This document shows positions 54,805 through 63,651 of a stretch of 64,000 nucleotides of DNA, in pieces. The position numbers were made by a program, and so were the translations under genes. Location: positions 2,354,380 through 2,418,379 of the forward strand of contig OX638318.1 in assembly GCA_951812585.1 (NCBI GenBank), written 5' to 3'. Position 1 is the first letter of the stretch. Every line of letters starts with the position of its first letter. Origin of the DNA: Rhodothermales bacterium. GTDB taxonomy: Bacteria > Bacteroidota > Rhodothermia > Rhodothermales > Bin80. The notes beneath the pieces were generated by a model, which ran no database searches, had not been told where the DNA came from, and saw only the letters and a program-made list of their open reading frames with translations.

Positions 54805-56007
54805 ATGCCAAAGGCTTCTACATTTTGTGCCTTGGTGCTGCTGCTCGCAGCCTGCCAGAACGACGGTGCAGGCCCAGGCAGTAATCCATTGCCCTCTTCC
54901 AACGCTGACTTTCAACGCGCTGAAGGGCATCCACACCCCGACAGCATCCCTGCCGTTACGGATCCGAGGTTCATCATCAAGGATGTACCTCGGGACACCC
55001 TGTTCTGGATCGGGAATGCTCTCCGAGGCGGTCGGACAATCGGCAAAGCGGAAGGAGACTTGGACGAGATGCTGGGCACCATCCGGGATGTGGCCGTCAG
55101 CGACAGTGTCGTGTACTATGCGGATGGAAACTACAGCCATGTCCGTGCCTACGATTTCGAGGGCCACCTCGTTGACATATTGGGAGGCCCCGGAGAAGGA
55201 CCAGGTGAGATGGCATGGGTGATGCAGGTCTCCGTTACGGGTTCAGGCGACAGTGTGTATGTGGTGGTCGGATCCGGTCAGTATAAGATTTCGGTGTTCA
55301 GAAGGCGCCGGGATGGCACTCATGAATTTCGGAATTCGTTTTCATCTACCGTGGATTTCTTTAATGGTGCCATGTGCGCAATGCATGGGCACGTATACAC
55401 CACGGGATACAAGGAAGACCTCAGCGGTGTGATTCACAAACACACGCTGGAAGGGGCCTACGTCTCATCGTTTGGCGCCCGCTACAACCACGACGCACGA
55501 ATAGTGCGCTCAACTATCGCAGAATGGGCCATCTTGGAGTGTAACGCGACGCACCGCACACTCCTCCACCTGCAGAAACAAGCTCCCATAGCGACGGCGT
55601 TCACGGAGTCGGGTGCCGTGATCTGGCGAATCAAGTTTTCTGATGCCCGGATAGCTTTGGCAATAGCGCACTATTGGAAAAACCGGCCATACAGGGTGTC
55701 AATTGGGCAGGGGGTACCATGGATCGGCGAATCGCGTGCCCCAGACATTGTGGGAGGGGCAAGCGGAGACACGTTCTGGCTTACACGCCTTGAACTGCTG
55801 TCCGAAGAACGGGATCGCTGGGTAGGCCACCTCTACAAGGTCGATGTGCTGTCGGGGCGAGGCGAATATGTGGGGCCACGCCCGTTCAATCATACCCTGC
55901 AAGCGGGAATGAGAATCCAGGCCATAGCGCAAGAGCGGCTATTCGTCAGCCGGATGACACCGTTTCCCCAGCTGGGAATACATCGCATGCCGAGCGAGAT
56001 ACGGTGA
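54805..56007 (+). CDS. 6-bladed beta-propeller lipoprotein
   Basis: A 400-residue lipoprotein. MPKASTFCALVLLLAACQND contains the lipobox LLAAC (cysteine at 17). Blades are seen as GTIRDVAVSDSVVYYADGNY, then VRAYDFEGHLVDILGGPGEGPGEM, the same LxGxGxGPGE(F/M) turn as in the propeller at 18.5 kb. Later blades include GHVYTTGYKEDLSG and DTFWLTRLEL. It would sit in the outer membrane and bind a ligand or partner. It is 5 bp after the peptide gene, and its stop overlaps the next start as GTGA. Confidence 0.82.
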   Translation: MPKASTFCALVLLLAACQNDGAGPGSNPLPSSNADFQRAEGHPHPDSIPAVTDPRFIIKDVPRDTLFWIGNALRGGRTIGKAEGDLDEMLGTIRDVAVSDSVVYYADGNYSHVRAYDFEGHLVDILGGPGEGPGEMAWVMQVSVTGSGDSVYVVVGSGQYKISVFRRRRDGTHEFRNSFSSTVDFFNGAMCAMHGHVYTTGYKEDLSGVIHKHTLEGAYVSSFGARYNHDARIVRSTIAEWAILECNATHRTLLHLQKQAPIATAFTESGAVIWRIKFSDARIALAIAHYWKNRPYRVSIGQGVPWIGESRAPDIVGGASGDTFWLTRLELLSEERDRWVGHLYKVDVLSGRGEYVGPRPFNHTLQAGMRIQAIAQERLFVSRMTPFPQLGIHRMPSEIR

Positions 56008-56618
56008 CTAATAGGAAGGCGGGCATCCATCGGACAGCCAGCAAGCTGGCAGCACTTGTGCTGCTGTTATCCACGATATTTGTATTGTCTGCGTTGGACG
56101 TGCTCCCCTTCCCGGCCATCACGATCCAATGGCCGAGTGTGCACACCGAGGACTCGGCGCAATACGTACCATCATTCGAAAAGCCGCTGGAACGCGAATT
56201 GGTACTGGTGTACTTTGGTTCAGCGTCTTGTGTTTGGTGTAGCAACCCCGATCTGCCAGGCATAATCGACAGCGTGAAGAGTGCCGTACGTGCGCACGCA
56301 GCAGCACATGGCATGTCATTCACGGCACTGGGGGTTGCCCTGGACTGGGATGCAAAAGAAGGCATGGCACATTTGGACAAGATCGGTCGCTTTGATGATA
56401 TTGCCACGGGACGCAGCATATACGGGTTGGGAGCACGTACGTACAAGCACCTGCTGGATGGAACGCCAAAGGTGTCGGTGCTGAAGCGCACGCCGTCGAC
56501 ACTGAGTGACGGAGCCCCAACGCACTTTGAAGAAAAGGAGCTGATTCGTCAGACCAGCGTGTACGGCATCGCCACATGGGTCCGGCGGGGTGCTCCTATA
56601 CCTGCGGACACTTACTAG
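56004..56618 (+). CDS. Thioredoxin-like membrane-anchored protein
   Basis: A 204-residue protein with an N-terminal membrane anchor (LAALVLLLSTIFVLSALDVL) and a thioredoxin-like domain. LVLVYFGSASCVWCSNPDLPG has an active-site CVWC, and ARTYKHLLDGTPKVSVLKR has the TP cis-proline turn. It is not of the DsbA subfamily of the 19.7-kb gene, but it has the same location in its operon. The start GTG (56004) overlaps the propeller stop. The terminal TAG contains the TA at which the IS630 element inserted. Confidence 0.78.
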   Translation: MTNRKAGIHRTASKLAALVLLLSTIFVLSALDVLPFPAITIQWPSVHTEDSAQYVPSFEKPLERELVLVYFGSASCVWCSNPDLPGIIDSVKSAVRAHAAAHGMSFTALGVALDWDAKEGMAHLDKIGRFDDIATGRSIYGLGARTYKHLLDGTPKVSVLKRTPSTLSDGAPTHFEEKELIRQTSVYGIATWVRRGAPIPADTY

Positions 56619-57800
56619 TGTCATGTCCCATGTGATATATCGTGAGGATGGTGTTAGATTTCTTGCCAGTCCACGATCACAGGGAGGCTGGCATGAAACG
56701 GTATCTGGTGGAGCTGGAAGCTGGGGAGCGCGAGGCGCTGGAGGCGATCACGCGCAAGGGCTCGCATCGTTCGCAGAAGGTGCTCAACGCGCTGGTTCTG
56801 CTCAATTGCGACGCGGGCGAGTACAACGAGCGGCGCGCGAGCGGCCGGGAGATCGCCGGGGTGTTGCGGATGAGCGCGCGCAGGGTGGACCGGGTCAAGC
56901 AGCGGTTTGTGGAGGAGGGTCTGGACGCGGCGCTTGGGGCCAGGCAGGGTTGTCGTGCGAAATACCTTCGCAAGGCAGACGGGGAATTCGAGGCGCGCCT
57001 CGTCGCGCTCAGCTGCGGCGATCCGCCCGAGGGGCGCGCGCAGTGGTCACTGCGCCTGCTGGCGGACCGCGCGGTGGAACTCGGCTATATCGACAGCGTC
57101 TCGCACGAGACGGTGCGGCGGGTGCTAAAAAAAACGCCATCAAACCGTGGCGGCGCATCGGCTGGGTGATCCCGCCCCAGCGCAACGCCGACTTCGCAGC
57201 GGGGATGGAGCGGGTGCTCGACGTCTACCGGCGTCCGTACGATGCGAACTTCCCGGTGGTGTGCATGGACGAGACGCCGCGCCAGTTGATCGGCGAGACG
57301 CGCACGCCCGTCCCACCGGCACCGGGACGGGCGGCCCGCGAAGACTACGAGTACCGGCGCCTCGGCACCTGCAACGTGTTCATGGCCACCGAACCGCTGG
57401 CTGGCCGGCGCCAGATCAAGGTGACCGAGCGCAGAACGAAGACCGACTGGGCGCGCTTCCTGCGCGACATCGCCGCGCAGTACCCCGGCGCCACCCGGAT
57501 CACGCGGGTGATGGACAACCTCAACACTCACCGCCCCGGCGCGCTCTACGAGACCTTCGAACCCGCCGAGGCCAAGGCGCTCTGGGATCGCTTCGAGTTC
57601 GTCCATACCCCCAAGCACGGCAGTTGGCTAAATGTCGCCGAGGTCGAACTCAACGTCATGATCCGCCTACGCGCCGAAGTCGCCGCCTGGCAGGCGGCCA
57701 GAGACCGAATCCGAGCGAAGGTCGATTGGCAGTTCACCACGGACGACGCCCGTGTCAAGCTCAAGCGCCTCTATCCGACGTTTGCTGTGTGACATGACAC
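56618..57800 (+). mobile_element. IS630-family insertion sequence
   Basis: Perfect terminal repeats: TAGTGTCATGTC at 56616-56627 and GACATGACACTA at 57791-57802. The outer TA on each side is the duplicated target dinucleotide, as expected for IS630/Tc1-mariner. Removing the element restores CTTAC-TAG-TAG, so the thioredoxin gene kept a TAG stop. The 1183-bp body has one transposase in two frames linked by an A8 run. The clean ends and TA duplication suggest a recent insertion. Confidence 0.93.
56693..57792 (+). CDS. IS630-family transposase (two frames, -1 frameshift at A8)
   Basis: The first frame, MKRYLVELEAGEREALEAI from ATG 56693 (RBS AGGGAGG just upstream), carries the helix-turn-helix DNA-binding half and ends at 57169. 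From the run of eight A at 57127-57134 the -1 frame continues AIKPWRRIGWVIPPQRNADF with the DDE core: VVCMDETPRQ (D), RVMDNLNTH (D) and HGSWLNVAEVELNVM (E), ending at 57792. Programmed -1 frameshifting at A-rich sites is known for some IS630 members, so the gene may be functional. All catalytic residues are present. Confidence 0.87.
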
Positions 57801-57802
57801 TA

Positions 57803-58144
57803 GTAGGTGCTCGCCACCTGTCTGTGCGCAGCAACCAGCTGAGTGTGGCGCCATGCTCGGCCAAGTGAGCTCGTCACAAACCAATGCTAATAGAGATCAA
57901 TAGTCCATTTCAGTCAACAACAACTAAAAGTATCGGTTTTTCGAGCATAAGAAGTGGGCCGCGCGATTGACCGGCGGCCGCCGCTGTCAGTAATCCTTGC
58001 TTAATTTCCGTGACCAAAATTAAGCGGACTTGCTGATCAGTTACCAACCGGCCTACAAAATAGCTGAAGAATCACCCGTCCTACTACGAAAGACTGTCAG
58101 GCCCCGATGTTCATAACTGTCGCTGGTGTCAATTGCAAATGCCG
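57803..58144. other. 340-bp AT-richer spacer after IS630
   Basis: No gene is visible. A perfect 9-bp inverted repeat, GCTTAATTT (57999-58007) and AAATTAAGC (58017-58025), with a 9-nt loop, could act as a hairpin or operator. Base composition is clearly lower in GC than the flanks, which fits foreign or decaying DNA. Confidence 0.45.
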
Positions 58145-58325
58145 CTAAGCAAGGGGCAACTCATAGTGGTCGAATTCCGTGTCAAGCTCGTAGCCCAAGG
58201 ACTCGTACAGCCGCTTGGCTGAGGCGTTTTCCTTTTGCGTGGCCAATGCGAATACTTTTACGTTGCGCTGACTTGCCCAATTGCGCGCGGCATTCATCAG
58301 TCGCCTTCCTACGCCCATGCGACCG
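58145..58325 (-). pseudogene. C-terminal remnant of a GNAT acetyltransferase
   Basis: The last 58 residues of a minus frame read GVGRRLMNAARNWASQRN and NASAKRLYESLGYELD, the acetyl-CoA-binding helix (motif A end) and motif B of GNAT proteins. The N-terminal GNAT half is missing and is replaced in frame by the SbcD remnant. No start codon of its own precedes it. Confidence 0.6.
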
Positions 58326-58897
58326 ATGCTGAAATGTCCGGCGAGGATCGCAGGCAGCGTAGGATCCATCAAGGCGGCCTTCTGCCGAATGAATGCAGCG
58401 TACTTAGACTCAATGTGGCCGCTAAGCTCGCCAGGAGAGGTCTTACGATAGTTCGCGCCCACCAGCAGCAAGCTCCGCACGGGCCATGGCATTGCCAGTA
58501 GCTGCAGCGGCCCGCTCCTGGTCTCGATTTTGTCCGAAGTCGGCTTGCGATAGATTCGAACATCCCCCTTGAGATGGCCAAAGATGTCTACGGAAAATGC
58601 CTTCCAAAAGCAACCGAGTGATCATGATTGCCCGCGATCATGATGATGGGAATGCCGGTGTCGGCCAGGGGCTCCAGGCACTCCGCGAAGATCTTATAGT
58701 CCGTGGGCCAAGGCCGCGCGGTGCAGTATGCATCGCGCAAAACAGGAACACATCAATGTTCTCCGCTATCCCGCGGGGCACCATGAACTCCAGGCAACGC
58801 CGAAAATCAAGCAGGCACGTGTTCAGCCCGTATCAGAATCACGCGAACCATGGGTGAGCGTGCCCAGATGTATGTCGGCCGTGTGCAGGATCTTCAT
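58325..58897 (-). pseudogene. sbcD: Decayed exonuclease SbcD N-terminal region
   Basis: From ATG at 58897 the minus strand reads MKILHTADIHLGTLTHGSRD, the SbcD metallophosphoesterase start. The remaining blocks need several frame changes: LNTCLLDFRRCLEFM, then TDYKIFAECLEPLADTG with IAGNHDHSVAFG, then VDIFGHLKGDVRIYRKPTSD and QLLAMPWPVRSLLLVG to ILAGHFS. At least three frame breaks and internal stops are seen. The protein would lack its C-terminal half in any case. No sbcC follows. It lies 20 bp from the PBP1A stop. Confidence 0.7.
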
Positions 58898-58916
58898 CAG
58901 CCGTGCTCAGCGAACG

Positions 58917-61181
58917 TCAGAACTCGTAGTGCTCAGTATTTCTTGAGGCATCCTTATCGTAAGACAGGGGGAACGGAAACGTGGCGGATGCATCGAGGGC
59001 GGTCACGGGATTGGCATTAATGCGCTGGAGGTAGTCCCCGACAACGAACAGGGCGTTGTGTGCGCCCTGGCCCCAGAAGGTGCTCCTGAACGTGATGCGC
59101 CGGTCATTGAATCCGACCCAGGCGCCGGTAACCATTTCCGGGTGCATGAGCATGAACCATCCATCGGCACCCTCCTGCGTGGTGCCCGTCTTGCCCGCGA
59201 AGTCGTAGGCGTCTTGCCCGTACTGCCAGCGGATGCGATACCCCGTGCCGTAGTCCTGATTGATGACATCGCGCATCATATCGACGATAACGATGGCCGT
59301 CTCCTTGTTAAGCTCCACCACCGGCTCAGGCCGATATTCATAGAGCGGTGTGCCGTGCTGATCTTCTATGCGCGTAATGACGACGGGCTCGACCTTGGTG
59401 CCCAGGTTGGCCAGCGTGCTGTACGCAGTGGCCAGCTCCAAAAGAGATACGTCGCTCGTTCCAAGCGCCAAAGACAGGACGGGCTCCAGCGTGCTGGTGA
59501 TACCCATGCCCTTCGCAAACTGAACAACCGGATCCGGTCCAAGCTCGTTTATGAGCTGCGCCGAAATAGTGTTCAGCGACCGGGCCAGTGCTTCCTGAAG
59601 AGAATAGTATTGGTTGGATACCTCACCCCCCGAGTTCTGCGGCGCCCATACCGTGTCAGGACCGATCACGGAATACGAATACACCGAGTCCCTGTACTTC
59701 GCCTCTGGAGACCACCCGGTCTGAATGGCAGTCGCATAGAGCAGCGGCTTGAATGTCGACCCGGGCTGTCGCCGGGCCACATTGACATGATCATACCATT
59801 CCGTAGACAGATCGCGACCACCGACCCATGACTTTACGTGGCCGCTGCGCGGATCAATGGAAACCAGTCCCGCCTCCATGCGGGTTTTTGCGGTCTTCAG
59901 CGAGTCCATAAAGGCCGCATTGCTGCGCAGTTCCGACAGCGCCGCACGTTCAGACAGACCCGAGCTGCGCAGCCTTCGGTAGCGCGGCGTGGTCCGGACA
60001 AAGGAGTCCAAGAGATCCTGACTGATCTGCCAGAAATACGCAAACCGCTGCGGCGGATCCTGGTGGCAGTCGTCGGCCATGTATTGGTCGAGCGCTTCCC
60101 CGAAGTCCAGTCGCTTGCTGTGCTGTGCGCTCCACTCGCAGTCGGCGACCGCCTGCAAGGCATCGAGCGTGCTGGTGATCGCCGCCTCGGCCTGCACCTG
60201 CAGGCGCGAATCAATGGTCGTATGCACGACCAGGCCATCCGCGTATACGTCATAGCCCGCGGAGTCTCCCCAGGCCTCCACCTCCTGGCGCACATGTTCT
60301 GCCGCATAGGGCGCGAAGCTGTCGGTCACATCGGCGGTCCGCAGGCGGGTTGGCGTGATCGCCTCCCGGTGCGCCTCATAGAATTCGCGATCCAGGTAGC
60401 CTTGCTGTACCATCTGCCGCAGGACGGTGTTGCGCCGGCGGCGGGAGTTTTCCGGGTTCCGCACCGGGTCATAGCTTGTACTGGCTTTGAGCATGCCCAC
60501 CAGCGCAGCGGTTTCCAGCGTATCCAGCCGCGTGGCCGGCTTGTCGAAGTATGTCTTGGCTGCGGCCGCAATGCCGAAGGCGTTATGCCGGAACGGAACC
60601 GTGTTGAGATACATCTCGATGATCTCCTGCTTGGCGTACCGGCGCTCGAGCTGCACCGCCGCCCCCATCTCTTTCAGCTTACGCGTGACGCTGACCTCAA
60701 ACCCGATCTGGCTGTTGTAGAGGTTGCGTGCAAGCTGCTGCGTGATCGTTGAGCCACCCTGCTGTTCAAAGGGCAATCCGACCTTGCTCAGAAGCGTCTG
60801 CGTGACCGCAGAAGAGGTTCTCCACAGGTCAATGCCCCAGTGGCGCCAGAATCTGCGGTCTTCGGTTGACACCAGTGCGTTGACCACATGGTCTGGTATG
60901 CTGTCGAATGCGACCCAGGTGCGATTCTGGCGCCCATAACGTCCCAGCTCCATGCCGTCAGCCGTGTAAGCAATGGTGGCCAGGGTAAGCTCAAAGTTCC
61001 GGCTTTCGATGGTCTGGAGTTCGGGCAGGTTGTCGCTGGTTGTGAACCAGCTCGCATACCCCAGCATTACCAGAGCCGCCAGAAGCATCGCACCGGCGGG
61101 TATGGATAAAAGCAGCGCCGCTTCACGCGGCTTGCTGCGCCGTGCGGGCTTGCGCTCGACGCGACTTTGCCTTTTGTCCAT
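58917..61181 (-). CDS. Penicillin-binding protein 1A (bifunctional transglycosylase/transpeptidase)
   Basis: A 754-residue class A PBP. A cytoplasmic basic N terminus and one transmembrane segment (about 24-46) are followed by the GT51 transglycosylase with STEDRRFWRHWGID (catalytic Glu) and QQGGSTITQQLARNLY. The transpeptidase has QPGSTFKPLL (SxxK), RSLNTIS (SxN) and FAGKTGTTQEG (KTG). It polymerises and cross-links peptidoglycan at the periplasmic face. The C terminus reaches 58917, next to the sbcD remnant. Confidence 0.95.
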   Translation of the reverse strand: MDKRQSRVERKPARRSKPREAALLLSIPAGAMLLAALVMLGYASWFTTSDNLPELQTIESRNFELTLATIAYTADGMELGRYGRQNRTWVAFDSIPDHVVNALVSTEDRRFWRHWGIDLWRTSSAVTQTLLSKVGLPFEQQGGSTITQQLARNLYNSQIGFEVSVTRKLKEMGAAVQLERRYAKQEIIEMYLNTVPFRHNAFGIAAAAKTYFDKPATRLDTLETAALVGMLKASTSYDPVRNPENSRRRRNTVLRQMVQQGYLDREFYEAHREAITPTRLRTADVTDSFAPYAAEHVRQEVEAWGDSAGYDVYADGLVVHTTIDSRLQVQAEAAITSTLDALQAVADCEWSAQHSKRLDFGEALDQYMADDCHQDPPQRFAYFWQISQDLLDSFVRTTPRYRRLRSSGLSERAALSELRSNAAFMDSLKTAKTRMEAGLVSIDPRSGHVKSWVGGRDLSTEWYDHVNVARRQPGSTFKPLLYATAIQTGWSPEAKYRDSVYSYSVIGPDTVWAPQNSGGEVSNQYYSLQEALARSLNTISAQLINELGPDPVVQFAKGMGITSTLEPVLSLALGTSDVSLLELATAYSTLANLGTKVEPVVITRIEDQHGTPLYEYRPEPVVELNKETAIVIVDMMRDVINQDYGTGYRIRWQYGQDAYDFAGKTGTTQEGADGWFMLMHPEMVTGAWVGFNDRRITFRSTFWGQGAHNALFVVGDYLQRINANPVTALDASATFPFPLSYDKDASRNTEHYEF

Positions 61182-61223
61182 AGGATCGGGCCTGATGGTT
61201 TAAGTCTCAGCGTACGCCGCAGC

Positions 61224-61976
61224 CTACACTTCATGTTCCGCAATAAGCGCGGCCTTGTTGCCGCGCCAGCGCTTGAGCTGTACAATTCCAGCGTCCAGAA
61301 CCCCAAAGGTTCCTTCATCCCGCCAGCTTCCGAGGTTCATGTAGATGCCCCGCGGCCATGGACAAAGCTCCGCACGATGACTATGCCCCATCACCAGCAC
61401 CTCGGCAGCTGTCTGCTGCAGTACATTTTGCGCATAGCGCCGCATATCGTCCGCAGTACGCGGGTTGTGCCGCCGCTGGTGCAGGCGACGGCTCACGCGG
61501 TGTGCCAGTGATACGCCCACATCCGCCGGCAAGAGGCTTCGATAGAGCTGCACCATGGTGCGGTTGCGGAGAAGCCGCCGGAGGATCCGGTGGCCGCGCC
61601 TCGCGCGCCCGAGACCATCGCCGTGCATTACGCAGCAGTACGCGCCGCCTGCACTGCCGAGCAGCGGCTCATGCATGACGTGAACGCCCAGTTCGGTCGC
61701 AAAATAGTCCTGATGCCAGGGATCATGGTTGCCCACCAGGTATGTGACAGACACGCCGCGATCAGTCCAAGCCGCAAGCAGCGCCATAAACCGCACGAAG
61801 CCTTTGGGAACCAGCTGCCGGTACTCAATGAAGCCGTCAAAGACATCGCCCACCAGAAACAACTGCGTGACCTTGTGCGCATGGGCTTGCAGGCAGGCGA
61901 TCAGGGCGTCTTCGATGGCCCGGTCTTCGGCATGAGATCCTTGCCCAAAATGCATGTCGCTGACAAAAAAGACCAT
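61224..61976 (-). CDS. lpxH: UDP-2,3-diacylglucosamine diphosphatase (LpxH-like)
   Basis: A 250-residue metallophosphoesterase. Motifs: FVSDMHFG (DxH), LVGDVFDGF (GDxxD), LVGNHDP (GNHD), and MGHSHRAE (GHxH), plus an Arg-rich central lid (RRGHRILRRLLRNR) of the LpxH type. It hydrolyses UDP-2,3-diacylglucosamine to lipid X in lipid A synthesis, at the inner membrane surface. ATG at 61976 places the DxH motif at the usual distance from the N terminus; a frame to 62015 also exists. Confidence 0.85.
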   Translation of the reverse strand: MVFFVSDMHFGQGSHAEDRAIEDALIACLQAHAHKVTQLFLVGDVFDGFIEYRQLVPKGFVRFMALLAAWTDRGVSVTYLVGNHDPWHQDYFATELGVHVMHEPLLGSAGGAYCCVMHGDGLGRARRGHRILRRLLRNRTMVQLYRSLLPADVGVSLAHRVSRRLHQRRHNPRTADDMRRYAQNVLQQTAAEVLVMGHSHRAELCPWPRGIYMNLGSWRDEGTFGVLDAGIVQLKRWRGNKAALIAEHEV

Positions 61977-62061
61977 GAGCTCTCGACCCGTGCAGCGGTT
62001 GCCGCATGCAACCAACTGCCTACATTAACGCTATAATGGATTCAAAGATTAGCAAGGCCGC

Positions 62062-62685
62062 ATGCAGCAATACCGGTTCACCCGATCCTTCTACGCGTTC
62101 CCGCCCGTTGTAAAGAATCTCCTCATCATAAACGGTCTCGTGTTCATGGCGCAGATCGCCATGGGCAACTATCTGGTTGGCCTGTTCGGTTTGATGCCGC
62201 TCGGCTACGGGTTCTTTCCATGGCAGCTGGTCACCTATGCGTTCCTGCACGGCGGACTGACCCACCTGTTCTTCAATATGTTCGCCTTGTGGATGTTTGG
62301 TGCTCAGATAGAGAATACGTGGGGATCACCCAGGTTTATGTTCTTCTACTTCTTCTGCGTGGTCGGGGCCGCCCTCACGCAGCTGCTGTCGAACCCTGGG
62401 GCACCGACGATTGGGGCCTCCGGCGGGGTCTTCGGGATTCTCGCGGCTTTCGGAATGCTGTTCCCGGAGCAGCGCATCATGCTGTTGTTTCCCCCGATCC
62501 CGATCAAGGCCAAGTTCTTCGTGATCGGCTATGGGGTGCTGGAGCTGTTCTTTGCGACGTCCGGCGGCCAGCCAGGCGTGGCGAACCTGGCGCATCTTGG
62601 CGGCATGGTGGTGGGCATCGTTCTGATCCTGTACTGGCGCGGGTCCCTGCCCATCAGGCCGGGGCGGCGCACACCCTACTCATAG
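62062..62685 (+). CDS. Rhomboid-family intramembrane serine protease, copy 1
   Basis: A 207-residue, six-helix membrane protein. Catalytic Ser is in TIGASGGVFGILAAF (GASG), and catalytic His is in ANLAHLGGMVVG. FLHGGLTHLFFNMFALWMFG holds the HxxxN loop motif. It would cleave transmembrane substrates inside the membrane. It is followed 38 bp later by a second, longer rhomboid. Confidence 0.92.
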   Translation: MQQYRFTRSFYAFPPVVKNLLIINGLVFMAQIAMGNYLVGLFGLMPLGYGFFPWQLVTYAFLHGGLTHLFFNMFALWMFGAQIENTWGSPRFMFFYFFCVVGAALTQLLSNPGAPTIGASGGVFGILAAFGMLFPEQRIMLLFPPIPIKAKFFVIGYGVLELFFATSGGQPGVANLAHLGGMVVGIVLILYWRGSLPIRPGRRTPYS

Positions 62686-62723
62686 CCGGCGCACGCCTGC
62701 GCATCAGCTGCCTGTAGGTTCTC

Positions 62724-63614
62724 GTGCAGCAGTACAAGATCTGGTACTTCACCCGGCCCCGAGCGCTCCGGAAGCTGCTCGCGATCAACGTGTGCATCTA
62801 TCTGCTGTGGGTCGTGGCACTGGCCCACATTGGCGGTGCCCATGCGTTCATCACTGAGCATCTCGCGCTGCGTACCGCATGGCCCGGGCTCCTCTATGCG
62901 CCCTGGCAGCTGGTCACCTATAGCTTCCTCCACCTCGGGACCGGCTTTGGGGGCCTGATTCACATCGGCTTCAACATGCTGTGGCTGTACTGGATTGGCC
63001 ATGACGTAGAGGAACAGTACGGATCACACGCGCTGGTGACGCTGTACCTTTTTGCGGCGGCGGGTGGGGCCCTGCTCAGCGCGCTGTTCTATAATCTCGT
63101 CGGCGCGGAAGATGTCCTGGTACACGGCGCTTCGGGGTCGGTCCTGGGCATCATCACTGCTCTGGCGGTCTGGCAGCCGTACTACCGCATCCGCTTGTGG
63201 CTGATCGGTTCGCACCGCCTCATCTACCTGGTGATCGGGTTTCTTGTGCTGGATATTCTGCTCTCGTTCGGGAGCGGGGTTGCCGTCAGTGCGCATCTGG
63301 GCGGTGCGCTGATCGGCTTTCTTTTTGTCCGGCTGCAGCAGGCCGGCATAGACCTTTCCAACTGGGCCCGGGGCCTATTCGAGCCGCGCCCGCATGCAGC
63401 GCCGCGCGCCCGCGTGAGGCCCCGCTTGCTGGACCGCCTGGAGCATATGCTCGACAGGCGCCGGGCCGATCCGCCCCGGGGCGAAGAACCCGCCGGCATG
63501 TCGGTATCTGAGGAAGAACTAGATCGGATACTCGACAAGATCAATGACACAGGACTGGATTCACTGTCGCCGAAGGAACGTGCCGCGCTCGAGTCGTTCA
63601 GCCGCAGCCGATAG
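62724..63614 (+). CDS. Rhomboid-family intramembrane serine protease, copy 2, with C-terminal extension
   Basis: A 296-residue paralogue with GTG start at 62724. The catalytic Ser is in VHGASGSVLGIITAL, and the His is in SAHLGGALIGFLF; LIHIGFNMLWLYWIG is the HxxxN loop. After the membrane domain there is a cytoplasmic tail (about 205-296) with a basic stretch and an acidic helix, MSVSEEELDRILDKINDTG, ending in LSPKERAALE, a tail type found on some Bacteroidota-like rhomboids. The two copies share the N-terminal MQQYxIxYFTR start, so they arose by tandem duplication. Confidence 0.9.
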   Translation: MQQYKIWYFTRPRALRKLLAINVCIYLLWVVALAHIGGAHAFITEHLALRTAWPGLLYAPWQLVTYSFLHLGTGFGGLIHIGFNMLWLYWIGHDVEEQYGSHALVTLYLFAAAGGALLSALFYNLVGAEDVLVHGASGSVLGIITALAVWQPYYRIRLWLIGSHRLIYLVIGFLVLDILLSFGSGVAVSAHLGGALIGFLFVRLQQAGIDLSNWARGLFEPRPHAAPRARVRPRLLDRLEHMLDRRRADPPRGEEPAGMSVSEEELDRILDKINDTGLDSLSPKERAALESFSRSR

Positions 63615-63651
63615 CACGCTGCACTGGTCGACCACGGTGCTGTGTGCGGGC

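Noticed and set aside
56590-56692. Long frame that starts before the IS630 left end and runs into the transposase
   Set aside because: The first half of that frame within the IS is out of frame with the conserved DNA-binding region; the real start is ATG 56693 with a frameshift later.
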